Assembly: GCA_037445575.1 (NCBI GenBank)
Contig: JBBIKH010000002.1
Location: forward strand, 1 to 64,000
DNA length: 64,000 nucleotides
Direction of reading: 5' to 3'
Origin: Oleimicrobium sp037445575
GTDB lineage: Bacteria; Zhuqueibacterota; Zhuqueibacteria; JANLFK01; Oleimicrobiaceae
The notes below the pieces were generated by a model. It did not search any database. It was not told the DNA's origin and saw nothing but the letters and a program-made list of their open reading frames with translations. How positions within the stretch are numbered: position 1 is the first letter of the stretch; every line of letters begins with the position of its first letter. Both the position numbers and the translations under genes were made by a program. This document shows positions 37,058 to 46,900 of the stretch, in pieces.

Positions 37058-39711
37058 TTTGTCGCTGGTGCGAAAAAGAGCGCATTCACTATCAGGCGAG
37101 CAAGGCCTCGCCACAAGAGGCGGAAGGTGGGGTCGTCAGCGAAGAGGACGACCTTGCCTTTCCCCACCGACTCCTCAATCAGGTATGCGGTTCCCGCTAT
37201 CTTCTTCTCGTTCTTGTCCGAGATGTAGCCTGCAAATCGAGGCTTGTCCGCATAGATGCCCACATTGTGCCCTTGGCCGCTGAGCTCATAGGCTGTGGCA
37301 CCCGCTTTGAAGGTGAACATTTCTCGCGTGCAGCCGTAGCCAAGCGGGTGAGTGGTGTCGATGAGCGTCCGCAGGATAGCCCCGGGCACAGTAGAGAGCG
37401 GGCTTTCTTTCTCCTTCTCCTCCAGAGTGAGGCGTTTGCGACGCTCCACATCGGGGTCCGCCTCCTCGGCCCCTTTGTCTTGGGGCTTTTTCTCCTTCTT
37501 GAGCTTGACCGAGCAGAGCCGGGCCCCGTCCTGCGTGGCAAAGGCAGCGCCGCCGCCCACGCCAATGAACGTACCGCCCTCGCGAATCCAGCGCGCCAAC
37601 CGCTCCACCGTCGCACTGTCGAGCTGGCTACGATACCCCCTGCCCTCGCCATAATCGTTGGGAAAGATCAGCACGTCGTACTTACGCAGGTCTACTGCGC
37701 GAAGCCTCTCACACTCTACGGGTGTAAAGTCGATACCTAGGTGCTGTTCCAGCAGGAACCACAAGGCCCCGTAGGAGCTGGCGCTCACCGGCCGGCCAGT
37801 CACCATCGCCACCCTCGGCATCTTGAGGGCAACCAGGTCATCCGAGCCCAGGTCGATGCCCTCCTCAGTCAGGCCGGTGTGGACGGCAACGAAGGTGATG
37901 CCATGGTCACGCGCCAGGCCTTCGACCACTGCGTGCACCGTAGAGTCGGGATGAGCAGCCGGTCGATTGAGCACGGGGATGACGATCGTCCCACGCTCGA
38001 AGCGACGTCCGCCCAGGGTAAAGGGCTTCGTGCTCACCCGCACCCGCCATTTGTGCCGGAGGAGCTGGAAGAGAGCGCTGGCCGCGCCCTCATCCTCCCA
38101 GGGGAGAAGGTAGGCATACCCGGCGCGCCCACCCTGCACAGCACCGCTCGGGTCTGGTCGAGAGCGGAGTTGCTCCATGCCACAAGTCAGCTGACTGCGG
38201 GTCCAGTAGGCCGGCACGTTGTAGACCACAGGCAGGCACCAGGCCGTGATGTCGTAGAAGAAGGTGTCGGCAAGGACTGGCTCCACCTCGAAAAGGGCCG
38301 TCAACAGGCGTTGCGCCGGCTGCGCCACGGGCACCACAAAGGACCCACGCGGCAGAGGCAGCCTCTCCACCTTCTGCGCATAACCTTCTACCCCTTTCAC
38401 CTCCGTAGCTTCGGTGGTGCGCCAGACCTCGATGCCCTGGCGCAACAGCAGGTCCACAAAGTCAGCCTGTTTGTTGGCATCCGGATCCGGGGGAAAGAGG
38501 TAGTAGCGCACTGCGCTGCGACGTCCCTGTTCCAGGCTTTGGCGCCAGGAGTCCGTGTAGTCCTTGAGGATCTCCCTGCGGTGGCGCTGTGCCGTCTGCA
38601 GGGTAGTCATGGCCGCTACGAAGTGGTGCCAGGCGCGGTCGGTAAGGGTGAGCACGCTGCCGTCGTCGCGCGTCACTGCAAGGCCCGCGGCGCCCCCTCC
38701 CCCTTGCTCGAAGGTCATGCCCAAAGCCCCATTCAGCGAAGGCCACGAGTCACCAAAGCCCGGATAAAAGAGGTCAAACCCCTCCGCGGTGAAATAGGGC
38801 CAGCCCTGGCGGTCAAAGGCCCTGGCATTGTTTTCCCCAAAGACCTTGGCCCACTTGATGAGCACCTTGGGAATGTTGGTATTGATGGGCGTCCGCGAGG
38901 GGAAGAAGAAATAGCTGCTGTTGTAGCCCATCTCGTGAAAGTCCACGTGCACCTGCGGCATCCATTGTCGGAACAAGGCTACCCGTTGGCGGGTCTCCCG
39001 CTGCGTCTGCCAAGCCCAGTCTCGGTTCAGGTCAAAGTAGTAGTGATTGGAGCGTGCACCTGGCCATGGTTCGTGGTGCTCGGCAGCGTCCGGATCGGGG
39101 TTGGGTTTACTGCCCACCGTCCGGCCATAAAACGACACGTAGCGCTCCCTGCCATCAGGGTTCAGTACCGGATCGAGGATAATCACAAGCTCGCGGAGCA
39201 ATGCTTCCGTCTGCTTGTCCGTGGCGGCGTTCAGCTGGTAGGCGACCTGAAGGGCTGCCTCAGTGCCGCTTGCCTCGTTGCCGTGGACATTGAAGCTCAG
39301 CCACACCACCAGTGGCCAGGAGTCCAGCAGCTGCGACAAACGGTCAGGAGCTGGCAGCAACCCCGGGTCGGCCAGACGTCGCTGGCGAATCTGGAGGCTG
39401 TCCCATTTGGCCAGGTTCTCCGGCGAGGAGATTACTGCCACCAACAGCGGTCTCCCCTCATAGGTCGTGCCATACCGCAGGAGTCTGACTCGTTGCGAGC
39501 TGGCAGCCAAGGCCTCCATGTAGCGGACCACCAGGTGATGGGGGGTGAACTGCTGCCCAATGCTGTATCCCAGCACCGCTGCGGGGGGCGGCACCTGTGG
39601 GTCATAGGAGGAGGTGCTATCAGGCCATTGGAAGGGCAGCGCTTCCTGCCCCCGGAGGGATGTGCCCCCCATGACAAGAGTGAGAAGCAGCCTCATCATC
39701 ACGTGGCGCAT
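37054..39711 (-). CDS. Exported M14-family zinc carboxypeptidase with C-terminal amidotransferase-like domain
   Basis: 885 residues. ATG at 39711 has AGAAAGGA four bases upstream and begins the signal peptide (MRHVMMRLLLTLVMGGTSLR); a start 30 bases earlier lacks a site. Zinc and catalytic residues are present: H143xxE146 (NVHGNEASGTEAAL), a second zinc histidine in VHVDFHEMG (about 251-259) and a catalytic Glu in MTFEQGGGGA (about 333). After the peptidase domain (to about 400) come beta-rich regions and an amidotransferase-like domain (YDVLIFPNDYGEGRGY, then REGGTFIGVGGGAAFATQ at about 690-740), the layout of large M14 enzymes of FCB bacteria. It probably digests extracellular peptides or remodels peptidoglycan; the substrate is inferred only. 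First gene of the 39.7-30.9 kb operon. Confidence 0.88.
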   Translation of the reverse strand: MRHVMMRLLLTLVMGGTSLRGQEALPFQWPDSTSSYDPQVPPPAAVLGYSIGQQFTPHHLVVRYMEALAASSQRVRLLRYGTTYEGRPLLVAVISSPENLAKWDSLQIRQRRLADPGLLPAPDRLSQLLDSWPLVVWLSFNVHGNEASGTEAALQVAYQLNAATDKQTEALLRELVIILDPVLNPDGRERYVSFYGRTVGSKPNPDPDAAEHHEPWPGARSNHYYFDLNRDWAWQTQRETRQRVALFRQWMPQVHVDFHEMGYNSSYFFFPSRTPINTNIPKVLIKWAKVFGENNARAFDRQGWPYFTAEGFDLFYPGFGDSWPSLNGALGMTFEQGGGGAAGLAVTRDDGSVLTLTDRAWHHFVAAMTTLQTAQRHRREILKDYTDSWRQSLEQGRRSAVRYYLFPPDPDANKQADFVDLLLRQGIEVWRTTEATEVKGVEGYAQKVERLPLPRGSFVVPVAQPAQRLLTALFEVEPVLADTFFYDITAWCLPVVYNVPAYWTRSQLTCGMEQLRSRPDPSGAVQGGRAGYAYLLPWEDEGAASALFQLLRHKWRVRVSTKPFTLGGRRFERGTIVIPVLNRPAAHPDSTVHAVVEGLARDHGITFVAVHTGLTEEGIDLGSDDLVALKMPRVAMVTGRPVSASSYGALWFLLEQHLGIDFTPVECERLRAVDLRKYDVLIFPNDYGEGRGYRSQLDSATVERLARWIREGGTFIGVGGGAAFATQDGARLCSVKLKKEKKPQDKGAEEADPDVERRKRLTLEEKEKESPLSTVPGAILRTLIDTTHPLGYGCTREMFTFKAGATAYELSGQGHNVGIYADKPRFAGYISDKNEKKIAGTAYLIEESVGKGKVVLFADDPTFRLLWRGLARLIVNALFFAPATK

Positions 39712-39798
39712 ATCCTTTCTCCGCACGCAAATTGGGGTCACCGCACGTCACCTTATAAAGAAACAAAAACTTGCCGTAATAATCAAGCGTTTTCCCGC

Positions 39799-39835
39799 AA
39801 GAAAAAGGGCCGACCTCACTACCTCTGGTCGGCCC
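39799..39835 (-). terminator. Rho-independent terminator after the SurA-like gene
   Basis: Perfect nine-pair stem GGGCCGACC / GGTCGGCCC with an 11-base loop, then TTTTTCTT on the minus strand. It lies 20 bases after the SurA-like stop and closes the rpmH-to-surA strand of genes before the M14 operon. Confidence 0.92.
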
Positions 39836-39855
39836 GCGGCGAGTTGACCTGTGCC

Positions 39856-41142
39856 TTACAGGCCCTTCACTTCCACAAACATCTCGGCGCGGAGCTCGGC
39901 CACCCACTTCTCGAACTCCCGCTGCCTTTTTTCGTTGAGTGCCATCTGCTCGATGGTATCCCAGTCGCTCTCCAAGGTCAACTGGCGCGCTTCGCGCCGA
40001 TTCAGCACCTTCAGGATGTGAAAGCCGTACTTGGTTCGGAACGGATCGGTGATGCCCCCCGGCTGGATCCCGTGCAGCGCCGTCACGAACTCCGGCGCTG
40101 TTTCACGAAGCTGGTCGATCTCAAACCACCCCAGGTGTCCGCCGGCAGAAGCGGTCGTCTCGTCATCGGACTGCTCCTTCGCCAGGGCGGCAAAGTCTGC
40201 CCCCTCCTGAAGCTGGCGATACAACTCCTTGATCCGCTCTGCTGCTGCCTTCTCGTCCTCCTTGGTGGTGCTCAGGGCAACCAGGATGTGCCGTACTCTG
40301 ACCTTCTCGCCGCGCCGCTCCAGCAGCTCGATAAGGTGGAACCCGAATTGAGTCTCTACGATCTCAGAGCGCTGACCAGGCTCCAAGGAAAAGGCGACCT
40401 CCTCAAATTCCCGTACAAAGTCGCCGCGCTGCATAAAGCCCAGATCACCGCCGCGCTGGGCCGACCCCGGATCATCGGACATCTGGCGCGCCACCTCCGC
40501 AAAGTCTTCTCCCGCAGCAAGCCGACGTTTCACCTCCTCCATCCTCTGCAGGGCTTTCTGGCGCGCCGCTTCGCCAGGGCGCACTTCGACCAGGATGTGG
40601 CTGATCTCCACCGCCTCCTTCATTTGTGGGAGACTGTCTTTGTGGGTAGCATAAAAGCGCTCCACTTCGCGGCGTCCCACTTTGAGGTTGGCAAACTTGG
40701 TCTCGCGCAGCTGCTGCACGGTAAGATTCTTGCGGATCTCCTCCTCGTATTGCCGGCGGATCTTGCGTATGGGCATGCCAAAGTACTCTTCCACCTTTTC
40801 TTCGGAGCCCAGCTGCTGCACAATGCTCTGCATCTGCTGCTCGAGGAAACTCTCCACCCTCTTGGCATCAACCACCACCGTGTCCTGTTCGGCCTTCTTG
40901 AGGAGGATTTGCTGCACTACCAGGCTTTCTAAGGTTCGGCGTTGCAACTCCTTGAAGCGCTCAGGCTCGCGATTTGGGTCCAGGCGCAGCTGCATGGCCA
41001 GAAAGAAAGCCCCTTGCATCACCTCGGACTCAAGGATGGGCTTGTCGTCCACCACGGCCACCACCCGGTCCAACACCTCCTGCGCCAAAGCTGCCTTGGC
41101 GATCAAAAGGAGGCTAAGGACGATCTTCTGAATTGTGCTCAT
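39856..41142 (-). CDS. SurA-like periplasmic peptidyl-prolyl isomerase
   Basis: 428 residues. ATG at 41142 (GGAGCTGGGA just upstream) opens a signal peptide (VLSLLLIAKAALAQ). Then a SurA-N-like helical chaperone region starts LDRVVAVVDDKPILESEVMQ, followed by two parvulin domains: VEISHILVEVRPGEAARQKA with GGDLGFMQRGDF, and VRVRHILVALSTTKEDEKAA with GGHLGWFEIDQL, each with the H-(I/V)-L and G-x-LG(W/F) signatures. A C-terminal helix (EFEKWVAELRAEMFVEV) completes the SurA layout. It probably escorts outer-membrane proteins. It is the third of three parvulin genes in a row. Symbol surA is plausible but orthology is not proven here. Confidence 0.85.
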   Translation of the reverse strand: MSTIQKIVLSLLLIAKAALAQEVLDRVVAVVDDKPILESEVMQGAFFLAMQLRLDPNREPERFKELQRRTLESLVVQQILLKKAEQDTVVVDAKRVESFLEQQMQSIVQQLGSEEKVEEYFGMPIRKIRRQYEEEIRKNLTVQQLRETKFANLKVGRREVERFYATHKDSLPQMKEAVEISHILVEVRPGEAARQKALQRMEEVKRRLAAGEDFAEVARQMSDDPGSAQRGGDLGFMQRGDFVREFEEVAFSLEPGQRSEIVETQFGFHLIELLERRGEKVRVRHILVALSTTKEDEKAAAERIKELYRQLQEGADFAALAKEQSDDETTASAGGHLGWFEIDQLRETAPEFVTALHGIQPGGITDPFRTKYGFHILKVLNRREARQLTLESDWDTIEQMALNEKRQREFEKWVAELRAEMFVEVKGL

Positions 41143-41199
41143 TCCCAGCTCCGCAAAAGTCAACTGTCATGAGGATAGAAGAGGCCCGTGCCCGGGCGG

Positions 41200-42099
41200 T
41201 CAAGGGCTCGCGGTAGTCGAGTCGGCGAGCACTTGCCGCAGCGCGCCATAGTCCACGTAAACGGTTTGGCGCCCGCGCAATCGGTCGAGCAACTGCCGCC
41301 GCCTCTCGCGCATCTTTTCCAGAACGACCCGCTCGCGCAGCAGCCCCTCCACTTCGGCCAGATCGCGGACACTGCCCGCGGGCTTCACGTCCACTACCTT
41401 GACGAGGTAATAGCCCGTCTCCGTCTTGATAGGCGAAAGCACCTTCCCCAAGGGTGCACGGGGTACCTGCTGTGCCAGTTCGGGGAGCACCTGTGCACGC
41501 CTCAGGTAGCCGGTGGCACCACTGTCCCTGGCCGAGGGGGCTTGCGAACTCTGGGCAGCCAGCCGCTCAAAGCTCTCGCCGTTGAGAATACGCGTCCGCA
41601 GCTGAATGGCCTCCTGCCAACTGGGGACCATTATCTCCTGCAACAGGTATTCCTCTTCGGTGCGCCGGAAGGCCTCCTGATTCCTCTCGTAGTGGGCGCG
41701 CAGCTCTTCGGGCGTCACCGTGAGAGTGTCTGCCGCCAGCAGATCCTCCATGGCCGTGGCCAGCACCTCCCGCCGCAGGTCTTCCAGCTGACGCCTCACC
41801 TTCTTGTCCCGGTGTAAACCCCGCCGCTTCGCCTCCTGCGCCAGTAGCTCCATGTTGATCCACCGCTGCACGTAGGAGCGCACCTGCGCCTCTGAGACAC
41901 CCAGGCTCGGATTGTCGGGAAAAGCGGCTTTGACGTCGGCAAGCCGCAGCACCGCACTCCCCACTCGCGCCACCACCTGCTGGTCGCCAGATCCACCCGG
42001 TCCGCAACCGCTCCAAGCTGAGGTCAGACCAATAACGATGAGTGCGCCAAACACTTTGCACATAAACGCGCACCTCGTTGCCGTCGCCACCCTTTTCAC
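41200..42099 (-). CDS. Parvulin-type peptidyl-prolyl isomerase, likely lipoprotein
   Basis: 299 residues. The N-terminus has a hydrophobic stretch (ALIVIGLTSAWSGC) ending at Cys32, a possible but imperfect lipobox. The mature part begins VVARVGSAVLRLADVKAAFP, the usual PpiC/SurA N-terminal strand, then helices (YVQRWINMELLAQEAKRRGL) and one parvulin-like domain (EYLLQEIMVPSWQEAIQLRT, ATGYLRRAQVLPELAQQV, IKTETGYYLVKVVDV), in which the usual His of the H-I-L motif is replaced by EIM. The active site is thus degenerate and a chaperone role is more likely than catalysis. ATG at 42099 overlaps the upstream gene by four bases. Confidence 0.75.
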   Translation of the reverse strand: MKRVATATRCAFMCKVFGALIVIGLTSAWSGCGPGGSGDQQVVARVGSAVLRLADVKAAFPDNPSLGVSEAQVRSYVQRWINMELLAQEAKRRGLHRDKKVRRQLEDLRREVLATAMEDLLAADTLTVTPEELRAHYERNQEAFRRTEEEYLLQEIMVPSWQEAIQLRTRILNGESFERLAAQSSQAPSARDSGATGYLRRAQVLPELAQQVPRAPLGKVLSPIKTETGYYLVKVVDVKPAGSVRDLAEVEGLLRERVVLEKMRERRRQLLDRLRGRQTVYVDYGALRQVLADSTTASP

Positions 42100-43844
42100 T
42101 CCTCGAAGAGCTCCGCAAACGCAACCCTCAAGGCCTCATCATAGATGGTGACCTTGAATCGCGCCCGCAAGCCGTCCAACCATTCCTTCTTGAGCCGCTC
42201 CTCTTCTTCACGGCGGAGGTCCCGCTGCACATCGTACTTGGCTTCCTCGTAGGACTTGGGGGATTGTTCCTCGCGATCCAAGACTTTGATAATCGAAAAC
42301 TTGGGCCCCATTGGGATAATGTCAGAAACTTGTCCCACCGCCATCTGCAACGCGGTCTGACCCACATTGCCGTATTGGCGCGCGGAGATGTAGCCTAACA
42401 CCCCTCCTTCGTTGCGAACGGAGATCCGCTCCGTGTACTGCCGCGCCAGGCGCGAAAAGTCTTCCCCCGCCCGAATGCGCCGCAGCAACTGCTCTGCTTG
42501 TTTGCGGTCCGAGACAAAGATCTCCTGCACCTTCGCACGCGCCGGATTGACATACCTGTCCGCATGGCTCTCAAAGTAGGCCTTGTACGACTCCTCCGTG
42601 AGGTTCATCCGCTTGCGCACCATGTCGTCGGTAATCCGCTGCAGCATAGACCTTTCCAGCAACTGCTGCCGCGCCCGCTTCATCTCCGGCTGGAGGTGAA
42701 ACTTCTCCCGCTTGGCCTCCTTCAACATCAAGTCCCGCCAGAGCAGACGGGAAGTCCAGTCTTTGACCGTCTCCACGCTCGTCAAACGGGGCTGGCGCCG
42801 TGCAGGGTAACGACGGAGCGCCTTGACCAGGTCCTCCACCCTCAACAGGCCTCCAGCGTAGCGCGCCAACACCATCTTCTGGTCCGTAGGGGTCAAGTAA
42901 TAGAACTGATCCTTCTCCACGTCAGCATCAGCGCCCTGGCCGGAGAGCGTGGTATCCGGGCTCGGCGCATTCAGCTTTGACGCCAAAGCGACTATGGCGG
43001 TGGAGTCGTACTCCACCTTGTAGCGCTTCTCAAGATCGGCAGCGAGCTGATAGTACTCCTTCTCCATCTCCGTCTGCTTGCCCTTGATAAGCTGCTGCTT
43101 GATCCGGTCCTTGGCCTGCTCATACTCACCGAGACCAGAGATCTGCTTGTCCTCCACTCGGAGGATGTGATAGCCACGGTTGCTGCGCACAGGCTCCGAA
43201 AGTTCCCCTTGCTTCAGTTTGAAGGCCGCCTCAAAGAAGGCATCGTCATAGCCCCCTTCTCCCCATCGGATAAACCCAAGATCGCCACCCTTGGGGCTGC
43301 TGAGATGGTCCTGGGAAAAGTTCTTCGCCACATCGAAAAAGCTCTCACCTCGGAGGATGCGGTCGCGCAGCTCCCACGCCCGCTTGCGCACCTCCGCCTC
43401 CTTGCGCTCGTCAGCATCCCGTGGCACGACCAACAGGATATGCCGCACTCGGAGCTGCACACTGCTCTTGCGCCAGTAGTCCAGCAGTTCCTTCTCACTG
43501 ATCAGACGGTCCACCACCTTCTTCTCAACGTAGGAGGAGAACAGGCGCTGCTCCATCTCGCGCTCAACAGGCTGCACAACCTCCGGCAGCTTGTCGTACC
43601 CGCGGGAATAGGCGTCAGCAATCTTGAGCGTGCGGTCGACCATGGTCAGGAGATGGTCTTTACGCTCCTTGAACGTAGTGGTTTTTATGTAGTTGGGAGT
43701 CCTGTTCTTGGAAAAGTCTTGCTCGAATTCAGACAGCCTGATCACCCGATTGCCGATCCGTGCGACCACGGGGTCCGATTGGCGCCCACATTGTGCCAGC
43801 ATAACCGCAAAAGAAATAAGAGCTAAAACCGCCGCTTTTCGCAT
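42096..43844 (-). CDS. Parvulin-type peptidyl-prolyl isomerase lipoprotein with two parvulin domains
   Basis: 582 residues. ATG at 43844 begins a lipoprotein-type leader (AAVLALISFAVMLAQC) with Cys19 as the likely lipid-modified residue. Then VVARIGNRVIRLSEFEQDFS opens the chaperone region. First parvulin: LRVRHILLVVPRDADERKEA, GGDLGFIRWGEGGY, RSNRGYHILRVEDK. Second, after a long helical insert: KVQEIFVSDRKQAEQLLRRI, GGVLGYISARQYGN, PKFSIIKVLDRE, more divergent. It lies directly downstream of mfd (58-base gap) and overlaps the next parvulin gene. The trio is likely an outer-membrane protein folding relay; this is inferred from family and order. Confidence 0.82.
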   Translation of the reverse strand: MRKAAVLALISFAVMLAQCGRQSDPVVARIGNRVIRLSEFEQDFSKNRTPNYIKTTTFKERKDHLLTMVDRTLKIADAYSRGYDKLPEVVQPVEREMEQRLFSSYVEKKVVDRLISEKELLDYWRKSSVQLRVRHILLVVPRDADERKEAEVRKRAWELRDRILRGESFFDVAKNFSQDHLSSPKGGDLGFIRWGEGGYDDAFFEAAFKLKQGELSEPVRSNRGYHILRVEDKQISGLGEYEQAKDRIKQQLIKGKQTEMEKEYYQLAADLEKRYKVEYDSTAIVALASKLNAPSPDTTLSGQGADADVEKDQFYYLTPTDQKMVLARYAGGLLRVEDLVKALRRYPARRQPRLTSVETVKDWTSRLLWRDLMLKEAKREKFHLQPEMKRARQQLLERSMLQRITDDMVRKRMNLTEESYKAYFESHADRYVNPARAKVQEIFVSDRKQAEQLLRRIRAGEDFSRLARQYTERISVRNEGGVLGYISARQYGNVGQTALQMAVGQVSDIIPMGPKFSIIKVLDREEQSPKSYEEAKYDVQRDLRREEEERLKKEWLDGLRARFKVTIYDEALRVAFAELFEE

Positions 43845-43902
43845 GTCTCGCTCCTTGTTATCCCATCTCTGCGTCGTTTCGAACCTGGTCAAATATAGGA
43901 AG

Positions 43903-46900
43903 TCACAACAAACTTTGCAAGAACTCTTTCGCCGCCGGCAGCCCTCCCTCGCGCGGGAGCTCCACGTGCAAGTGTAGCTGGCTCCGGCCTTTGCCTTGCA
44001 CGAACCTATAAGGGTAGCAACTTGCCTGAGCTACGCGCGAGACGAGCGCTTTGAACCGCTCCTTGTCCTGGACAAGCGACGGGGCAAAGGTCGCGCGCAG
44101 CGAACGTGCGTCTACTTGAACCTCGCTCATCTGCAACAGGTTTCCGAGAAGCTTGCAAGTCGTCGCATCCAACAGATTGCGGGCTGGCGCAGGGAGAGGC
44201 CCAAAGCGATCCATGAGCTCCTGCGCAACGTCTTCTACTTCCTCTACGGTTTTTGCCAACACCAGTCGACGATAGAGAGCAACGCGCTCAGAGCTGTGGG
44301 CCACGTATTCCTCCGGGAGAAATGCGTCCCCTCGGAAGCGTATCTGGGTGCTCACCTCCTTTTCGGCAGGTTCTTCTAAGACGGCATATTCGGACTTGGC
44401 CTCCCGCACCGCCTCGTCCAATATCTGGCAGAAGACGTCGTAGCCCAAGGCATCGAGAAACCCGCTCTGTTCGGCGCCAAACAGGCTGCCCGCTCCTCGG
44501 ACCTCAAGATCGCGGAGGGCAATTTGGTAGCCGGAGCCGAGCTCGGTTATCTCCTCGATGGCCTGCAAACGCTTGATTGCTTCCTTGGTCAGGCGCCGCA
44601 CGCTTGGCACCAGAAAATAGGCATAGGCCTGCTGGGTGGAGCGCCCTACGCGCCCGCGCAGTTGATAAAGCTGTGCCAGCCCAAAGCAGTCCGCGCGGTT
44701 GACGATCAAAGTATTGACGTTGGGCATGTCCAGACCGGCCTGGATAATCATCGTCGACACCAGACAGTCGTATTGCCTCTCGAGGAATCGCCCCATAACC
44801 CGCTCTAAGGTGGCCGCCGGCATTTGGCCATGAGCTACCGCAAAGGTTGCTTCTGGTACCAGGCGCTGCAACATCTTGGTCATGGCGCCTATGGACTGTA
44901 CCCGATTGTGCACAAAGAAGACCTGGCCTCCCCTGCCCAGCTCTCGCAGGATGGCATGGCGAATGAGCTCCTTGCTAAATTGGACCACCTCCGTGCGAAT
45001 GGGGAGGCGATCGCGCGGGGGCGTGTCGATACGCGACATGTCGGTAATGCCCACCAGTGCCATGTGCAGTGTGCGGGGAATGGGCGTGGCTGTCAGGGTG
45101 AGCACGTCTACGTCGGTGCGCAAGGCCTTGAGACGCTCCTTGTGCATCACCCCGAACCTTTGCTCCTCATCGATAATCAGCAGGCCAAGGTCGTGAAAGG
45201 CGATGTCTCCGGAAAGCAGGCGATGGGTACCGATGATGATGTCAATGCGCCCCGCCTTCAGGTCTGCCAACACCCGTTGCTGCTCGCGCTTGGATAAGAA
45301 GCGAGACAGCATTTCCACCCGCACCGGGAACGGGGCTAGGCGCTCCCGAAAGGTGGCCAGGTGCTGACTTGCCAAGAGGGTGGTGGGCACCAGTACTGCA
45401 ACCTGCTTGCCATCATTTACCGCCTTGAAGGCTGCCCGAATGGCCACTTCCGTCTTTCCAAAGCCCACGTCGCCACATACCAGCCGGTCCATGGGTCGCG
45501 GCGCCTCCATGTCCCGCTTTACCTCCGCGGTGGCGCGGAGTTGGTCCGGCGTCTCGTCGTACACAAACGACGCCTCCAGCTCGTGCTGCCAGAGGGTGTC
45601 GGGAGAGAAGGAGAAGCCTGGCGTATGGCGTCGCTCCGCGTACAGCTTAATGAGCTGCGACGAGATGTCTTTCAAGCGCCGCTTTGCGCGCGCCTTCAGT
45701 CGTTCCCATTCCGCCGTGCCCAGGCGGTTGATGCGCGGCGCCACCCCTTCACGGGGGGTGTACTTGCTGACCCGGTCCATCCGTTCGAGCGGCACGTAGA
45801 CCTTGTCATCGTCCAGATAGGCAATTTCCAGGCACTCCCGCTCGGTGTTATCAACCGTAATCTTGCGCAGTCCGCGGTACACACCGATGCCATAGTCCAC
45901 GTGCACCACATAATCGCCTGGGCGCAGCGAGTGAAGCTGGCGGAAGGTAAATCCTTCACGAGGGCGCGGCGCTGGATGTGGTACGCGCGGACGGTTGTGG
46001 AACTCGTGGTGAGTGAGCACACAGAGGGCACCATCCCACAACACAAAGCCGTTCTGCAGCCCCCCTGTTTCCACCTGTAGGCCATGCACCCCTTCTTCGC
46101 GGAGGAGCACCTCTACTCGTTCCTTCTGAGAAGGGCTGTCGCAGAGAAAGTAGGCCAGCGGTTCGGCCTCAGAGTTGAGCCTTGCCCGCACACCGAACGC
46201 AGCAAGGTACTCCTGCAACACCTCGTACTTGCCGCCCATGGGCGGAACCGGCTCTGCGCGAAGAATCTTGGCCCCGGGCTCAGTTTTGTCCTTGGGAAAC
46301 CAGAGCAGAGGGCGCGTGACTTTGCCTGCACCGGCATATGTCCCCCCTGATTGCCAATGGCCTGAGGCGGGCGATCCCGATGCTTCTTGGCCAAGGCATG
46401 CCTGTGCTGGGGGAGTCCCCTCGCAGACAATCAGGTCCCCTTCCTGGACAAAGGCGATAAGGTTAGCGGTGCGAGGCGCTCCACCTGCTTTGCTCCAGCC
46501 GTCGAGCACGGGGGACTGGGAAATGAGGACGAGTTCCTGGATAAAGTTGACCGAGCGCTGCGTTTCTGGGTCGAATTCTCGCAACGACTCGATGGTGTTG
46601 CCGAAGAATTCAACCCGAACAGGGCGAGTACGGGAGAACGGGAAGATGTCCACGATGCCGCCCCGCACACTGATCTCGCCTGCACGGTCCACCATGATCT
46701 CGCGCGAGAAGCCCAGCTGCACAAGGGCTTCCACGAGGCCCTGGAAGTCGTACTCCTGGCCCTGGCGCAAGAGAATGCGGCGTTGCCGAATTGCTTCTGG
46801 GGGCTGGAGCGGGCAGGCGAGCCCTTGGAGGGAGGTGACAACCACTGCGGGGGCGCTCCCCATAAGCAACTCCAAGGCGCGCACGTGCGCACTTTGGCGG

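Noticed and set aside
37741..40932. Plus-strand open frame of 1,063 codons
   Set aside because: It runs antisense to the M14 and SurA-like genes, shows no domain pattern, and is a GC-rich shadow of real minus-strand genes.
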